Position numbers and translations under genes: made by a program
Shown: positions 44,845 through 51,643 of the stretch, one piece after another
How the letters are laid out: each line of letters begins with the position of its first letter
Numbering within the stretch: the stretch's first letter is position 1
The notes under the pieces: model-generated
Databases searched by the model: none
The model's input: the letters and a program-made list of their open reading frames with translations, nothing else
Told to the model about the DNA's origin: nothing
Assembly (NCBI GenBank): GCA_964434865.1
Contig: CAYSWV010000017.1
Location: 13,857 to 77,856, forward strand
Reading direction: 5' to 3'
From: CAYSWV01 sp964434865
GTDB lineage: Bacteria > Cyanobacteriota > Cyanobacteriia > Thermostichales > Thermostichaceae
Length of the DNA: 64,000 nt

Positions 44845-45756
44845 TTAGAGCAATTGGATTAACGATCGGGCTTGAGGAATAGCAGTATCGATAGCCTTAC
44901 CCTGATCAGTAAAAACAACTAAGCACCAGCGGGGTTGATTCACTGGGCCAAAAGCTCCCACCCAAGACTGAAAATCCTCTGCGAGTAGGGGGCGGTTAGG
45001 ACGCAACCTCCGAATGACAGTCCCCGTTTTAGCGGCAATCGTCTGATGGTCTGAAGCTAGATCTTGACAGGTGCCCGATTGAACCGCCGCCACCATACCC
45101 TCTATCAGGACAGGCCAGATGTTTGACTCCAAGGGAGGCTGGGGAATAGAGCCTAACTCCAGTGGCTGAGTCAGCTTTTGACCTCTAACGGCAACAGTTG
45201 TGATCAATCTGAGCATAGACCAGGGTGTTACCACTAACTGCGGATCTTCGCCGGTTGCTAGCAGGGGAGCGGAGCCACGAGCCAGATCATGAGCAAAGCC
45301 AAACTGATGGAGACCTTCCAGTAACCGTCGAGATCCCAGCTCTGAGCCAAGAGTATAAAAATAAACGTTACAGGATTGAGCAATCGCATCTCTAAGGGTG
45401 ACGGCCCCATGCACAGCCCAGCAGGGTAATCGTTGACGCGGGCCTGATCGTTGGTGCTGAGGTGGCCGATCATACCAACCTGGACATTGAACTATCCGAT
45501 CAGGGTTTGTGATCCCATGTGTTAAAGCCGTAGCAGCAGTGACCAATTTAATCACCGATCCAGGTTGGGCTTGAATCCGGTGCCCTTGCTGAGGATGAAT
45601 CACAGTTTCAAAATGACCGGTTTCAAGATTGAGCACAGCAGCAAAATCCTGGGGTTTTAGAATCGATCGAGCTTGTCCTGAGGTAGCTAGCCAGGTCAAC
45701 CCAGCACTCACCAAGCCCATCCCACACTGTCGCCGATTCCAGAAATGCCCAGTCAT
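44845..45756 (-). CDS. Short penicillin-binding protein (transpeptidase domain only)
   Basis: A 303-residue D,D-transpeptidase-fold protein of the serine acyltransferase superfamily. Active-site motifs are SVIK (SxxK, about residue 68), SCN (SxN, in IAQSCNVYFY) and KTGT (in AAKTGTVIRR). A signal peptide-like start (GMGLVSAGLTWLATSGQA) suggests export. It lacks the N-terminal pedestal and glycosyltransferase domains, so it is much shorter than PBP2/PBP3 (over 550 aa). It could act on peptidoglycan or be a regulator; which is not visible. It lies 29 bases downstream of the TAXI gene and probably shares its transcript. Confidence 0.8.
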   Translation of the reverse strand: MTGHFWNRRQCGMGLVSAGLTWLATSGQARSILKPQDFAAVLNLETGHFETVIHPQQGHRIQAQPGSVIKLVTAATALTHGITNPDRIVQCPGWYDRPPQHQRSGPRQRLPCWAVHGAVTLRDAIAQSCNVYFYTLGSELGSRRLLEGLHQFGFAHDLARGSAPLLATGEDPQLVVTPWSMLRLITTVAVRGQKLTQPLELGSIPQPPLESNIWPVLIEGMVAAVQSGTCQDLASDHQTIAAKTGTVIRRLRPNRPLLAEDFQSWVGAFGPVNQPRWCLVVFTDQGKAIDTAIPQARSLIQLL

Positions 45757-45784
45757 AGAATTTTGTCATGAACAACAGGATAAC

Positions 45785-47377
45785 TTATTGAACTCGAATC
45801 GCTTCAGCCAGTTGACTTTGTTGATCTTTAACCGTGTCCATCGCAATTTGCCACACAACCCGAAACGATTGAAAGGCATCACGTGAGATCCGATCTTGGT
45901 TAAGGGCTGTCACGGCTTCAGTGAGAATGGTGTGTAGCTTGTGTTGCAACTCTTGAATAGCGGGCCCAGTTTGCGCGGCAGCGACAGCTCCCATCAACTG
46001 TAACACTTGAGTACTAAAGCCACTATCATCATTCTTCTGTTTCTGGATTCGTTCGCGCACCCCATCCATCGCAATTTGCCACACGACCCGGAAAGACTGA
46101 AACGATTCTTCTGAAATTCGATCAGTATCTAGATCACTCACAGCTTCAGATAAGAGTGCTTGAAGTTGTTGCCCTAAGGCTTCAGTTTGCTGATAAGAGC
46201 TGGTGTGTTGAGCTGCTTCTATCACTTGCAAGATCTGCTTGGTGTAGCTGTCAGCATTATTTTTCTGGCGCTTTTCAATCAGTTTTTTTAACTCCCATAC
46301 CCACGACCCCATCAGTAGTCCCACAGTCAGAATTAAAGCCAGATAATCAGCATTTTCTTGAACAAAAGAGGGTTGATCCCGGTTGTAGTAGGCTAGTGCC
46401 CCCAAATGGACAGGAGCAATAATACGATTAGCCCGAGTCGGATCACTAACATTGGCGAGTAAGGGCCGAATATCAGCCCATTGATCGGGGATCTCGCGGG
46501 TAATGGCTTGACGGTGCTCTAGCAAGATTGTGGTGATCGCTCGAATCACTTCGTTAGGAACGGTCTCTCGGGCTAGGAGTAATCGTTGGATTTCAACAGT
46601 AGCTAGATTTTGATTAGGGGTGGGGGGTTGCCCTTGATAAGCACCAATGGGAATGACACTGGGTTCAAAGGCAGGATATTTGATTTGCATAGCAGCTGCT
46701 TGTTCAATCGGTAACAATTGGCCTTGACATTGTTGAATCAAGGTCGCCACACTGGGGTTACCTAGGGATCTGACTCGAAAGACGGCATCAGCTTGGCGGC
46801 TGCAAAACATGTTGTTGGTAACTTGTTCATTGCCATCTTGAAAGTCAAAATTAGTCTCAGCCAGGCCGTAGTGAGCTGCAATATCAATGAAAGAACTGTA
46901 TTGGCCTCCTCGAGTGGGTAGGGCAATTTTGCGATTGACCAGATCAGCAAACCGTTGGATCGATGAATCTCTATGAACAATCAGCTGAACTTTATCTGGA
47001 TATAAGACCGCAACTGTTCTGGCTTCAGACCCTGGGGATACATCAGCCTGAGCGGTAGCCAATTGAATAGTATTCTCTTCAAGGAGCTTTAAGTTTTCAG
47101 AGGTGCCACCCGTGGCTAAAACTTCAAGATGAATATTAGGATACTGTTGTTCAACCACCTTAGCGATGGCAGTGCTGAGGATATAACTGTCACCCTGCTC
47201 TGAACCTGCCCCGATGACTAATCGATAATCTGAGACTTGACTTAGGGCTAACCCAATACCACCAAGAATAAAGCCAACACTAATTGAACCTAATCCGATT
47301 AAAACTATGGCGCCTAGCAAGTCTAAATCAGAGAGCCAAGCCAACCAGGACTGTGGCCGACGTCTAGAGTTATTCAT
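45785..47377 (-). CDS. TAXI-family solute-binding protein with membrane anchors and duplicated C-terminal domain
   Basis: A 530-residue protein. After an N-terminal span (AIVLIGLGSISVGFILGG), a TAXI-type TRAP-transporter solute-binding domain follows (IGAGSEQGDSYILSTAIAKV, LEVLATGGTSENLKLLE, IALPTRGGQYS; residues about 60-330). A second span (ALILTVGLLMGSWVWELKKL) leads to a cytoplasmic or periplasmic tail with two tandem copies of an alpha-helical domain ending FQSFRVVWQIAMD. The copies are about 70 residues apart. No TRAP permease is encoded nearby. I chose ATG at 47377 over a TTG at 47401. The double-anchored layout with a tail is more like a receptor than a simple transport subunit; that is inference. 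Confidence 0.78.
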   Translation of the reverse strand: MNNSRRRPQSWLAWLSDLDLLGAIVLIGLGSISVGFILGGIGLALSQVSDYRLVIGAGSEQGDSYILSTAIAKVVEQQYPNIHLEVLATGGTSENLKLLEENTIQLATAQADVSPGSEARTVAVLYPDKVQLIVHRDSSIQRFADLVNRKIALPTRGGQYSSFIDIAAHYGLAETNFDFQDGNEQVTNNMFCSRQADAVFRVRSLGNPSVATLIQQCQGQLLPIEQAAAMQIKYPAFEPSVIPIGAYQGQPPTPNQNLATVEIQRLLLARETVPNEVIRAITTILLEHRQAITREIPDQWADIRPLLANVSDPTRANRIIAPVHLGALAYYNRDQPSFVQENADYLALILTVGLLMGSWVWELKKLIEKRQKNNADSYTKQILQVIEAAQHTSSYQQTEALGQQLQALLSEAVSDLDTDRISEESFQSFRVVWQIAMDGVRERIQKQKNDDSGFSTQVLQLMGAVAAAQTGPAIQELQHKLHTILTEAVTALNQDRISRDAFQSFRVVWQIAMDTVKDQQSQLAEAIRVQ

Positions 47378-47495
47378 ACCAACCCAGATCTGCTTAAACA
47401 ACTCAGAGCTTACACCTAAGTCAACACCAACAGCGGCACTAGGATGAAAAGCTCAATACAATATCCAGGATTTTAGATTTATTTCTGATTTAAGC

Positions 47496-47771
47496 CTAAA
47501 AGCGTTGCTTTTGGAACCAACGTGATAAGTGTCCTAACCGAGTCATGATCCAATTATCAAAAAGTCCCCAATCTGATTGGCAAAAGCTATGAACCAATCG
47601 TTCGGCTTCTAAAGGAGATTGGGCTTTAGCTCGCTTGCGCTTTTTGGAAGGGAGGGGTGAAGATCTCGTAGTAGCTACTTCAGTCCAAGGGGATGAACTC
47701 AGGTTAGGGGATTGCATCGGATCGGGTTTTAACTGGTCAGTTTGTTGAATACCACGATATGCCAATTTCAT
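47496..47771 (-). CDS. Hypothetical protein, 91 aa, DUF4278-like start
   Basis: A 91-residue protein beginning MKLAYRGI, as in cyanobacterial DUF4278 proteins, but the typical repeated YRG motif is not seen again. The middle is basic and low in complexity (PLPSKKRKRAKAQ), and the end is aromatic (DWGLFDNWIMTRLGHLSRWF). No signal peptide or span is visible. A partial or diverged family member is possible. Confidence 0.4.
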   Translation of the reverse strand: MKLAYRGIQQTDQLKPDPMQSPNLSSSPWTEVATTRSSPLPSKKRKRAKAQSPLEAERLVHSFCQSDWGLFDNWIMTRLGHLSRWFQKQRF

Positions 47772-48014
47772 TCTGTTGCCTCATGCTCTAATGGTTAGAG
47801 ACGCACAACACAGCCAGTGTTACGTGTTAGCGTCAGCTAGGTGAATTAAGTTAGTTAGCTTGGACTGCGGAGATTAGGGTAAGAGTCTATGATCTAAAAC
47901 ATGATCCTGATCCAGCCCTAGCTTCTGTGATAACACTTATTAATAGCACCTCACACTCTGATTCGACTAGCCTAATCCAACAGTTATGTACCAGGTGTGA
48001 TCTTAACCCTTGAC

Positions 48015-48425
48015 CTAGGGAGAGGCTACCTCAGGAAACACATAGATAGACTCTACTTGCTGACCTGTGCTGGGGACAGCCTCAATCTTGCCCTCACTCA
48101 CTAAATAGGTAACTTGTTCGGCTTGGAGCTGGTTTTGATCTTGGGTGATGATAACCGCCCCTTCTAATACAATCCGTTGTTCTTGAGTATAGTAGGTTGC
48201 TTTTGCAGATCGAGCTGTGACTTGCTCCGCTGGAAACATGATAGAGACATTGCCTGTGGCTGTAATGACACCTGTATTGGCATTGGCTTCCTGAACATCA
48301 GCAAGGATAGTTAAGGCCCGACCCGGTTGTGCCCAAGTAGAGGATCCTTGGAGCCAGAGACATGAACCCAAGATTACCCCACCCATCAGTTGGTAACTCT
48401 TTGGGACCCTAGGGATCATCATCAT
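48015..48425 (-). CDS. LptA/OstA-like periplasmic protein
   Basis: A 136-residue protein with a signal peptide (LMGGVILGSCLWLQGSSTWA) and an LptA/OstA fold: ILADVQEANANTGVITATGN, VTARSAKATYYTQEQRIVLE and LQAEQVTYLVSEGKIEAV are the repeating beta strands. This family forms the periplasmic bridge for lipopolysaccharide transport to the outer membrane. No LptB or LptC gene is adjacent, although LptA-like proteins are often found apart in cyanobacteria. Two further ATG codons lie directly after the first. A short 44-codon gene precedes it on the same strand. Confidence 0.72.
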   Translation of the reverse strand: MMMIPRVPKSYQLMGGVILGSCLWLQGSSTWAQPGRALTILADVQEANANTGVITATGNVSIMFPAEQVTARSAKATYYTQEQRIVLEGAVIITQDQNQLQAEQVTYLVSEGKIEAVPSTGQQVESIYVFPEVASP

Positions 48426-48490
48426 CCTCTATCTCCTATTTTATCTATACCAGTCTTGATCATGAGTTAGTGTAGCCTGAGGTTTCCCGA

Positions 48491-48625
48491 TTAGACAGTC
48501 GGATTAAAGCTATTTGATCCTATCCGATCAACCCGTTGGGTGAGTTCATTAACCGCATCAGCGTCTCCGGCCATTAATCCAGAGATGCCGGGTTTGATAA
48601 AGACAGTTGAAGTTAACACATTCAC
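48491..48625 (-). CDS. Possible small gene, 44 aa, upstream of the LptA-like gene
   Basis: A 44-codon open frame with GTG start at 48625, preceded by AAAGG five bases upstream, and TAA at 48491. The product has FIKPGISGLMAGDADAVNEL and a TQRVDRIG stretch, protein-like composition and no low complexity. No known family was recognised. It is on the same strand and 65 bases before the LptA-like start, so cotranscription is possible. Confidence 0.4.
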   Translation of the reverse strand: MNVLTSTVFIKPGISGLMAGDADAVNELTQRVDRIGSNSFNPTV

Positions 48626-48710
48626 TCAAACCTTTAAAAGACCAGAATAAATTGCTCCGGTATTACTGGACTCACTACAGTTCATGTGTCTGGCCCCTGC
48701 TGAGTCAGGG

Positions 48711-49109
48711 TTAATAGCTCAATTCTTTCAGCGTCTGAAGTGCTGTTTCAGCCAGGTGGACCGGAACAAAGATATGATCATGAAAATAAGCTGCTATCAC
48801 GTTAGCGCTGATCCCCTGCTTACTTAATTGACTGGAGACTGCTGCTGTCAAACCTACTGCCTCCAAACTGGAATGAACACCTAGAGAGATACATTTGAAG
48901 GTTTCGTTGTAGGAAAAGCCTAAACGATCAGCCGCCGACTTTAACATAACTAAGGTGAGGCCTTCCACTTCTCTAAAAGAGGCAATAGGGTTAGCTTCAG
49001 CATAATCACCATACACTCCCTGTTGAAGGGTACAAAAAACATACTCTCCATCCATTAACTGTGGTGATAATGAATCAAGTAGTTCTTGCAGGGAGGTTAT
49101 ACCTTGCAA
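48711..49109 (-). CDS. ACT-domain protein (DUF2241 type)
   Basis: A 132-residue protein built from two ACT-like units. Family markers are LMDGEYVFCTLQQG, ASFREVEGLTLVM, FKCISLGVHSSLEAVGLTAA and the end GISANVIAAYFHDHIFVPVH. ACT domains bind small ligands, usually amino acids, and regulate metabolism. The ligand and partner are not known. The start is TTG at 49109 with AGGAG six bases upstream; no ATG fits before the conserved region. Confidence 0.8.
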   Translation of the reverse strand: MQGITSLQELLDSLSPQLMDGEYVFCTLQQGVYGDYAEANPIASFREVEGLTLVMLKSAADRLGFSYNETFKCISLGVHSSLEAVGLTAAVSSQLSKQGISANVIAAYFHDHIFVPVHLAETALQTLKELSY

Positions 49110-49153
49110 AGATCGCTCCTGTGACTTGAGGCTACGCCCTGATCTTATCGCAT

Positions 49154-49181
49154 GCTAGATTGATGAAGCTAGATTGATGAA
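49154..49181 (+). repeat. Two tandem copies of a 14-base unit
   Basis: GCTAGATTGATGAA occurs twice in immediate succession at 49154-49167 and 49168-49181, perfectly conserved. Confidence 0.9.
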
Positions 49182-49442
49182 CCAAAATTGAACAATCAAT
49201 ATGAGTGGTTCGGGATCTGGTTGCCAGAGTTTTTCGACTGGGCAGAGCGCTGTGTTGAGCATGGATTTGGATTGTTCCTTCATCAGCACGCAAAAGGCTA
49301 GAAATGCTGATACTAACTCTTCTTGGTTTGTTGGGGGTAGCTTTGACGGTGGAAGTAGCTCTGATGGCGGCGGCTGCGATGGGGGCATGTGAGCCGAGCG
49401 CAATAGATCACTAGGGTGGCCTAAGGGTTGCAGAAATAGCAA
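49155..49442 (-). CDS. Doubtful small ORF, 95 aa
   Basis: A minus-strand frame of 95 codons (TTG start at 49442, or ATG at 49388) with a Pro-rich head (MPPSQPPPSELLPPSKLPP) and a helical, cysteine-bearing end (VSAFLAFCVLMKEQSKSML). No ribosome site is seen. The opposite strand also has an open frame over the same bases (49201-49392), rich in Gly and Ser. At most one is real, and I cannot decide which; the minus frame looks more protein-like. Its last codons lie in the 14-base tandem repeat. Confidence 0.25.
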   Translation of the reverse strand: MLFLQPLGHPSDLLRSAHMPPSQPPPSELLPPSKLPPTNQEELVSAFLAFCVLMKEQSKSMLNTALCPVEKLWQPDPEPLILIVQFWFINLASSI

Positions 49443-50281
49443 ACACTGGGATCAGCGCTTTCAATACCCAATGGAAATGGCACGTAGTTTTGATGCTGAC
49501 AATGTTGGCAACCATAGATGTAAGCCCTCGCAACCTGGGTCGGCATCCCACAAACACTACACTGTAAACCCTGATGCACTCTGATCACATCAAAACCAGG
49601 ATAACCACACTCAGGACATTGACTTTGAAGCCGCTGAATTAAATTTGATGTAGCTTGGGCAATGACCTTCATCCGGGTGGGATTGTACATGGCTCTCATG
49701 TCAGTCTCTACCTGGACAACACCAGTTTCAGAGAGCGGCAGCAGCGTTTCTACAGCTTGGATCAAATCGTCTGAAGTTGTAAGACCTTTAAAAATAGGAG
49801 TTGAACTCTTTCTTTCAATCATGGCAATCAGGCCACAAGCAGGAAAGCCAATCCGACTGGCAAAGGCTAGAGCTTCGTTAACTGTACGTACACCTTCCCC
49901 AGCAAAATTGGTCTCTGTTGTGAGCATCTCTCCAACCACTTCTAAGCTATTCTCTTGGTCATAAAGGAGGACAATCTCCCGATCACAGCTCAGGAAAGGT
50001 GACGCTGGATGGGGACCAAAACTCCCTTCACTGGCAACAGCCAACGATAACCCTAACTGATCCATCGCAGCTTGTGCTTTCAAGCGAGCCGTTGTGAGCT
50101 GATCACCAGGGCGTTGAATATCTCGGGTAAAGGTCCCAAACTGATCGGTATCAAAGTTGGTGGGAACACAGGTTTTGAGACCTAACTCAGTTTCTAGTAC
50201 TGGAGCAATCGCTTGTTCCTTCTGGTGCATCGTGGCAATAACACAACGACGACCTGCAAAGAAATCTTGGAGAGAGCGCAT
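49421..50281 (-). CDS. DUF6671-like protein with C-terminal zinc ribbons
   Basis: A 286-residue protein that I place in the DUF6671 family with moderate certainty. The N-terminal half has FAGRRCVIATMHQKEQAIAP, ASEGSFGPHPASPFL and DREIVLLYDQ. The C-terminal part has three CxxC knuckles: CPECGYPGF, CSVCGMPT and CQHCQHQN, then a last CYFCNP, so two zinc ribbons are likely. No signal peptide or span is visible. Function is unknown. ATG at 50281 fits the conserved start. Confidence 0.72.
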   Translation of the reverse strand: MRSLQDFFAGRRCVIATMHQKEQAIAPVLETELGLKTCVPTNFDTDQFGTFTRDIQRPGDQLTTARLKAQAAMDQLGLSLAVASEGSFGPHPASPFLSCDREIVLLYDQENSLEVVGEMLTTETNFAGEGVRTVNEALAFASRIGFPACGLIAMIERKSSTPIFKGLTTSDDLIQAVETLLPLSETGVVQVETDMRAMYNPTRMKVIAQATSNLIQRLQSQCPECGYPGFDVIRVHQGLQCSVCGMPTQVARAYIYGCQHCQHQNYVPFPLGIESADPSVCYFCNP

Positions 50282-50402
50282 GAGGTTGTGCTGTTGGGTT
50301 AATGAAACTACTAAAATAGTAGCTGCTCGGTAGACTCAAGATCACAGCTGTAATAGCTCATTCCGATCAACTCAGCATCTCGATTTTAAAGCCCTGAACT
50401 AT

Positions 50403-50456
50403 GAGTTGCCTCTGGGAGTTGCCTCTGGGAGTTGCCTCTGGGAGTTGCCACTGCAA
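50403..50456 (+). repeat. Tandem 14-base repeat, 3.8 copies
   Basis: GAGTTGCCTCTGGG is repeated at 50403, 50417 and 50431, and a fourth, partly changed copy starts at 50445. There is no spacer between units, so it is not a CRISPR array. Confidence 0.9.
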
Positions 50457-50548
50457 TCAGTGGGCTAGACATGGTTTTGAGACATAGTAAATGGCCTTAG
50501 TTTTTATCTTATGGTAGGCTTTCCTAAGCATTTGCTACTGGAGATACT

Positions 50549-51145
50549 GTGAATACCCCTTCTCACATGATCATTACAGCGGCCCTAGCGAAACCGTTCC
50601 GCCATAATCCATTACCATTAAATCCTGCCAATAACCGGCGCTTCAAAATTTTGAAAGGTGCTCTCTTGTGGGGAGCTGTAGCTCCAGATGTTCCTCTGTA
50701 CCTACTAACATTGGGAGGCTGGATCTACTACTGTTTGATCTTGGGATGGGATGCATCAGATGCGTTTCGCTATATGTTTCAAGAGCTTTTTTTCAAAGAT
50801 CCCTTCTGGATCGCTACCCATAACGCTTTACATTCGCCTATTTTGCTTATGTTTAGTTTAGGCGTACTCTGGCAAGTCCACCACATCTATAAACGGGATG
50901 TCTCTTGGTTAGTCTGGTTTTTCCTGGCCTGTCTATTCCATACAGCAGTGGATATCCCTCTCCATGTTGAAGATGGACCGTTGCTCTTGTTTCCATTGAA
51001 TTGGTCAATTCGATTCCAGAGTGTGATCAGCTATTGGGATCCACGATATTACGGCAATCAGTTTATTTGGTTTGAAATTGGGTTGGATATGTTGCTGCTT
51101 CTTTACTTGGGCAGGGATCGGATCTCCGAGTTGTTGAAGCTATAA
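50549..51145 (+). CDS. YdjM-like membrane-bound metal-dependent hydrolase family protein
   Basis: A 198-residue membrane protein of the LexA-regulated YdjM-type family of putative metal-dependent hydrolases. The start NTPSHMIITAALA gives a metal-site His, GAVAPDVPLYLL an Asp, ATHNALHSPILLMF two His, and FHTAVDIPLHVEDG His, Asp and His. Four or more spans are present. The substrate is not known. GTG at 50549 follows GGAG by five bases. Confidence 0.75.
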   Translation: MNTPSHMIITAALAKPFRHNPLPLNPANNRRFKILKGALLWGAVAPDVPLYLLTLGGWIYYCLILGWDASDAFRYMFQELFFKDPFWIATHNALHSPILLMFSLGVLWQVHHIYKRDVSWLVWFFLACLFHTAVDIPLHVEDGPLLLFPLNWSIRFQSVISYWDPRYYGNQFIWFEIGLDMLLLLYLGRDRISELLKL

Positions 51146-51393
51146 GCTGATTATTTCAAATAGCTAAGGATTTCAGTAATTACTGATTCAAGCTCGTGGT
51201 AATATCACTTGCTTTTGTTGCTGTGTCTTAATTGCTCATGGACTGTATTTGCAAGCCAGGACTATGCCTACTCTAATCTTTAATTAAGGTAACTCAATAT
51301 TAAGAAATGCTTTGATCTAGCTTGTGTCTGTGACGAGCTATTACCCATCTGTTACTGTTGGTTCAATTCTTTAGACTTTAGTAGGATTTCATC

Positions 51394-51501
51394 ATGAAAA
51401 CATCTCCCACAAAGCACTTAGGCCAATCTATTGAAATGGCAATTCTGTTTGTGATCGTTACGCTCGGTATCTTGGTCGTGACCTCTCTGCAGTTAGGATA
51501 G
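51394..51501 (+). CDS. Small single-span membrane protein, 35 aa
   Basis: A 35-residue peptide: MKTSPTKHLGQSIE, then the span MAILFVIVTLGILVVTSLQL, then Gly and stop. ATG at 51394 follows AGGA. The size and one-span form resemble small subunits of photosynthetic complexes, but I could not match it to PsbX, PsbY, PsaM, PetM or PetN. No neighbour explains it. Confidence 0.5.
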   Translation: MKTSPTKHLGQSIEMAILFVIVTLGILVVTSLQLG

Positions 51502-51504
51502 CTA

Positions 51505-51536
51505 ATGGTCTGGGTAGCTCATGGTCTGGGTAGCTC
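51505..51536 (+). repeat. Two tandem copies of a 16-base unit
   Basis: ATGGTCTGGGTAGCTC at 51505-51520 is repeated exactly at 51521-51536, just after the stop codon of the small membrane protein gene. Confidence 0.9.
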
Positions 51537-51643
51537 ATTTGAAATGGTTTAACTTGAAATCCTTGCAATATTTGAATTAGAGCTTCAATAAGGGATCAGC
51601 TTTAACTGTTGATCCCATTTTTCTTAGGTCTAAGTCTTTCTGG

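Noticed and set aside
49201..49392. Plus-strand Gly/Ser-rich frame opposite the doubtful minus-strand ORF
   Set aside because: No ribosome site and biased composition; it may be only the complement of the Pro-rich minus frame. I could not settle it fully.
50403..50456. Possible CRISPR array
   Set aside because: The 14-base units are directly joined without spacers, and no cas gene is present in the window.
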